DNA of 64,000 nt from Symsagittifera roscoffensis (Eukaryota > Xenacoelomorpha > Acoela > Convolutidae), in contig NC_087070.1 in NCBI RefSeq assembly GCF_963678635.1, positions 54,104,617-54,168,616 on the forward strand. Reading direction: 5' to 3'. The notes beneath the pieces are model-generated. The model worked only from the letters and a program-made list of their open reading frames with translations. It did not search any database and was not told where the DNA came from. Within the stretch, counting starts at the first letter, position 1, and every line of letters starts with the position of its first letter. Shown one piece after another: positions 60,203 through 64,000 of the stretch. The position numbers were made by a program, and so were the translations under genes.

Positions 60203-62467
60203 CTTTTTACGACATCATGACTACGGAGTCGAACCCACTTGACACAGCTCCGGGCTACATGCCCATTCTAGAGTACCGGTGGTACGGTTCAGCGGGAACG
60301 TATAAACTTTCCGGTTGTACCGTGATAGCTTTTTAAGAAAACTCGAGAAAACTTCCTGGTATGCTCTCCAAACGAGGCTTAGCTAACCGAGTAAGGGGGT
60401 AACTAGGGGGACGAAAAACTGAGCAAAAGACAAAAAACGAAACAAAAAGCGAAAAAGAATAGAAAAAGGAACAAAACCATAAAACTAAAAAATTACTGAC
60501 TTTGACACCAGATTAGTTGGATCAAACCTTTATATTAATTAAATAGTATACCCATACTGTTTTTATAAGACCGATCGTTTCGATCAATTCAGCAATTTAG
60601 AAAGGTGCCCGAGTGTGGGGCGTTGTTAAGGGTTTTCAGATAGCTTGCAACTTAGCTGGCCCACTAGGAGACTTAACTGGATGAGGTGACCAGTCGAGTA
60701 GGAAAGTGGTTCACAGGGACTTAGCTGGACCATTAGTAGACTTGACTGGAACAGGTGACCAGCCAAGTGGGAAAGTGGTGCTGGTGATCAGGTGCAGGAC
60801 AAGTCAAGGAGACAACCAGCACGGAATCAGAGCAACAAGAGAGGACGGGGGTGTTCTCAAGTTGGTCAAACGGGTATCGTTAAAATCCACATTACATTAT
60901 AGGAGATAAGTGTAAAATTAGACAATCGGAACCCCACTGTTTTGAGGAACGTTTTTACTCCAGCAGGCCTGGAAACAGGTTCTACGGTTTTCTCTCAAGA
61001 GGTTTAGCACCCGGCGCTTAAGGTAATTTTCGGCTTAAGAGGGGGACTAAAGAGGGGGGAGGTTAGAAGGGGGCTGGTTAGGATAGAGGTTGGCGGTTGT
61101 AAATTGTAAAAACGGGGGACACATTAGAGTAACTAATTGATCGACATCGTCGATTTAGTTGCATTAGAATCTTACACGCGTTGATTATAAGAAGCGGATA
61201 TCCAAATTTAAGATCGAATTAAGGTAGGTACCCTGGTCGGATCGGGTGGGGGGAACGGACGTAGACAGTTTTTGTGATACCCCATAAGATCGCTAGCAGG
61301 GGGGAGGAAAACGCGTGGCAATCAGGTACCAGACGTTTTTTTTTTTCAAATAAAAAGGTTGACACAAAACACCTTTGAATTTTAGGTGGGTTTATTTCTC
61401 TGTTTTTATCTTTTTTTTTTGTTTTTCCCTGTTTAAAATTTTCACGTTTTTGGTAAAAAGTTTCAATCGGTTTTGAACAAGCAGGTGATCACAAGACACC
61501 CTGAACTACTTGCATCAAAATATTGGGTTTCAACTTGCATCAAAATATTAAAAGGGAGATAAATACAGGGGGGTTGGTAATTCAAACTTTTGGCCAGTAA
61601 GATTGGGTTTTTTTTGGGAATTTTTTTTTTACTAGAGCTCAAGTGGTGGTACCAAGTACAGTGGTTCAAGAGTCCCGACAACGAAAAACAAGAGTTCCCA
61701 CTGTACCAACACTTAGTAGAGAAGTCCTGGGATAGTACCGAAGAGTCTTGGGACAGTATAGTCTTGGGACAGTGGTCTTGGGACAGGCAGTCTTGGGACA
61801 GTACAGTCTTGGGACAGTGGTCTTGGGACAGGCAGTCTTGGGACAGGCTGTCTTGGGACAGTGGTCTTGGGACAGCAGCAGTCTTGGGACAGTGGTCTTG
61901 GGACAGCAGTCTTGGGACAGTGCAGTCTTGGGACAGGCAGTCTTGGGACAGTGCAGTCTTGGGACAGGCAGTCTTGGAACAGTGGTCTTGGGACAGCAGT
62001 CTTGGGACTGTGCAATCTTGGGACAGGCAGTCTTGGTACAGTGGTCTTGGGACAAAACCAAGAAGTCCGGGGACAGTACCGGAGAGTCTTGGGACAGTGT
62101 AGTCTGGGGACAGCAGTCTTGGGACAGTTAAGAGAAGTCTTGAGACAGTACCTAAGAGTCTTGGGACAGCACCAGAGAGTCTTGGGACAGTACATATAAG
62201 TCCTGGGACAGTACGAGGAAGTCTTGGGACGGTACTAAAAGGTTTTGGCACAGTGTGAAACAGCTCAACGCTCAATTAAAAGCAAAAGGACCGGTCCGAA
62301 CGATTAAATCGCGAAAGATCCATTTTATTAAGATCACGAATTGAAAGTTTTTTCCTATTCTGTAAGGGAAGTAGGAACGTTTTTTTTTATTATTTAAAAT
62401 TTTGATACACATAATAGAATTTTGTAAATAATAATTTTGTAAATAGAAGCAATTGTAAATAAAAATC
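60203..62467 (+). other. Element 3 leader
   Basis: Non-coding 2.3 kb before the gag ATG. Near 60650-60790 the unit ACTTAGCTGG(A/C)CCA.TAG.AGACTT(A/G)ACTGGA...AGGTGACCAG.C..GT occurs twice in tandem. The minisatellite described separately fills 61735-62250. G-rich stretches lie at 60380-60410 and 61040-61120. Confidence 0.6.
61735..62250 (+). repeat. Minisatellite, unit around GTCTTGGGACAG
   Basis: About thirty-five imperfect units of GTCTTGGGACAG separated by 2-6 variable bases (TGG, GCA, TACA), with higher-order periodicity in the middle and more diverged, more widely spaced units at the right end. The repeat keeps several reading frames open on both strands, which creates false ORFs. Confidence 0.9.
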
Positions 62468-62758
62468 ATGAGTAGGGTACCGATAGCAGAAAGAAGAGTT
62501 ATAGAGTCAAAGTCAAATCATAACTCGTCGCAACGAAAGGTAACACCGCTTGACCCAAGAATAACAAGAAAGAACTTTTCAGTGAGCATGGTCAACACAG
62601 GAAGCGTAAAAGAGAACAAGACGAAAGTGAGCGCTGAGGAGGGACAAACGGAACCTGTCATAGAAATTGGTCTTGAGACACCAGATCAGAGTGTTGATGA
62701 GGTGCAGAAGAAAACAACGGAGTCGACACCGATGCCGAATGCAGAAGAACAAAAATAA
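62468..62758 (+). pseudogene. Element 3 gag N-terminal fragment 1
   Basis: The ATG at 62468 (MSRVPIAERRVIESK) opens a 96-codon hydrophilic frame ending in TAA at 62756-62758. By position it is the gag start. A second frame begins 6 nt later, so the stop probably interrupts one original protein. Confidence 0.55.
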
Positions 62759-62764
62759 AAGAAA

Positions 62765-62971
62765 ATGGAATTCTCGCCGATAGACCATGTGGAGGACACG
62801 CCGGAAACCATAAAGGACGAGTCTCAAACGAAAATAACGTCATTCACAGAGAGGTTCGCAAAGATGGTTGGAATGAAATCAAGAGACATAATGGAGGACG
62901 AACCAAAGGCCGAGAAAGGCAAAACGTTTGGAACAGTTTCCACGATAACAACAAGCCAACCAAGGCGATGA
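62765..62971 (+). pseudogene. Element 3 gag N-terminal fragment 2
   Basis: 68 codons (MEFSPIDHVEDTPE...TTSQPRR), charged, with no domain. It lies between fragment 1 and the coiled-coil part and is probably part of the same broken gag. Confidence 0.45.
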
Positions 62972-63053
62972 TCAGGTCAAACATGGGGCAACAGCTAGTC
63001 ATGGGGCAACAGCTGATCATGAAACAACAACTCCTCTAGAGCTGGGCGATTTA

Positions 63054-63371
63054 ATGGCGAAGTTAGATCAGATTGACAAAAAACTAAAGTGCAGCGAGGA
63101 GGATCGAGAGGTGATAAGGAAGGAAATAAGATACAACAAAAACGAGTACCTGGACAACTACTTTAACCTGGCAAGAACGACGAAGGAAAAGCTTCAGCAG
63201 ATGTCAGACAAGGTAGAGGCCACTGACAAAGACCGAGAGAAGAACATCAAAAAAGACATGCAAGAAATGAAGCAACGGTATGACACCGTGAACAGTAAGC
63301 TAGGGAATCTGGAAACGAGGATGGACACTATGAGCAGAGACCAGGCGGAGAGTTCATACAGTCCAAACTAG
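63054..63371 (+). pseudogene. Element 3 gag coiled-coil fragment
   Basis: 105 codons of strongly heptad-like sequence (KLDQIDKKLKCSEEDREVIR, KLGNLETRMDTMSRDQAE), matching in position and character the coiled coil of element 2 gag. At 63350 the frame shifts: another frame then reads KLDAILRN, the word that ends the element 2 coiled coil. Confidence 0.6.
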
Positions 63372-63535
63372 ATGCCATCTTGAGAAACTCGATAACACAA
63401 GACAATCTGGTAACAAATCGAGCACAAGGCAACAGAGTCGATTTCGTGGAACTACAATGGAACAAACGGGAGTCAACACCATTTCCACCAACCCGGGATG
63501 TAGCAAGCACAGTACCGGGGGGAGCAAGACAATTA

Positions 63536-64000
63536 TGAAGAGTGGAACCGCAAATACGACGAGTGGTCCAGGGGACTCCACGACGAACAATAACGTGGGA
63601 TCGGATGCCATGACGTGGGCGAGCACCTGGGAAATGATGAACAGGACACTGGAGGCCTTCGCCACGAGGAACACCGACTCGAGCGAAAGAGGAGTTGGCA
63701 AATCCAGGAAAACCTTCAAGAAACCGAAAGAATTTAAAGACGACTCAGATGGGTGCATCGACACATGGGTAGAAGTCATGAGACTACACCTGGAACAAGA
63801 CAACCTGAATGACGAGAGACAGGCCTGCACGGCGATATTGAGCAACCTAGAAGAAACAGCGTTAAAATGTGTAGTTGCGAAGAAGGAGGAGGAACGCAAC
63901 ACTGCGGACAAGATCTTCGAGATATTGTGGAATCGATTCGGGTCAGGCATGAAGGGTCACCAAGCGATGATGAGATTTGAAAAGAGGAGGCAAAGAGACG
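63536..64000 (+). pseudogene. Element 3 gag core, running off the window
   Basis: The frame is open from at least 63536 to the end. It encodes SSERGVGKSRKTFKKPKEF, DDSDGCIDTWVEVMRLHLEQ, ACTAILSNLEETALKCVVAK, EERNTADKIFEILWNRFGSG and KGHQAMMRFEKRRQRD, the same gag core as element 2 residues ~545-650. Upstream frames are shifted, so the gene as a whole is broken, but this core is uninterrupted here. Confidence 0.8.

Larger units (their letters stand above)
59760..64000 (+). mobile_element. Element 3: 5' end of a third Ty3/gypsy-type element, + orientation
   Basis: LTR candidate, then the same primer binding site as elements 1 and 2, a 2.2-kb leader with a minisatellite, and a gag whose core clearly matches element 2 (DSDGCIDTWVEVMRLHLEQ, WNRFGSGMKGHQAMMRFEKR). 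It is a different subfamily (gag core roughly 60% similar, shorter LTR). It is cut by the window end. Confidence 0.85.

Noticed and set aside
61463-62275. Long overlapping ORFs on both strands (up to 270 codons)
   Set aside because: They are produced by the GTCTTGGGACAG minisatellite, which lacks stops in several frames; no protein is implied.

Overview
This is eukaryotic, almost certainly animal, nuclear DNA. Two conserved host genes with GT-AG introns lie on the + strand: MOB4/phocein (coding exons between 38283 and 41976) and the 26S proteasome ATPase PSMC2/Rpt1 (seven coding exons, 45177-55732). The species cannot be named from the sequence; an AT-rich invertebrate genome heavily loaded with retroelements fits best. 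Everything else is mobile or repetitive DNA.

Left part (1-37 kb): two related Ty3/gypsy-type LTR retrotransposons lie head to tail, both read on the - strand. Element 1 (1-12259, cut by the window start) keeps the start of RT, a broken gag-protease region with an internal duplication, a 3.1-kb leader, a primer binding site and a 5' LTR. That LTR has been expanded into a tandem array of three 1098-bp units, each carrying half an LTR plus a 632-bp piece of an unrelated SGNH-hydrolase/PHD-finger gene. Element 2 (12565-36946, 24.4 kb, complete between two LTRs of about 880 bp) is the most remarkable object here. In transcription order it has 5' LTR, 3-kb leader, gag-protease, RT-RNase H-integrase (pol), a small macro-domain-like ORF3 reached by a probable -1 frameshift site, and a giant ORF4 of 2728 codons with an SGNH hydrolase domain and a second SGNH-like domain. 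A single in-frame TGA separates ORF4 from a further 226 codons (ORF5). Then come 0.75 kb of non-coding DNA and the 3' LTR. The extra 3' cargo is about 10 kb and has no recognisable envelope gene. This copy looks dead: the protease catalytic Asp is Val, a 1-nt deletion separates gag from pol, and ORF4/ORF5 is split by a stop.

Middle part (37-59.7 kb): the host genes. Their introns and flanks hold several dispersed repeat families: a 250-420-bp family ending in a small hairpin, a 600-bp family seen twice, a palindromic MITE with TA target duplication, a second inverted-repeat element, a tRNA-derived SINE-like sequence, and a decayed duplicate of the MOB4 3' coding end.

Right part (59.76-64 kb): the 5' end of a third related Ty3/gypsy element in + orientation. 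It has an LTR candidate, the same primer binding site, a leader with a 0.5-kb minisatellite, and a frameshifted gag that runs off the window.
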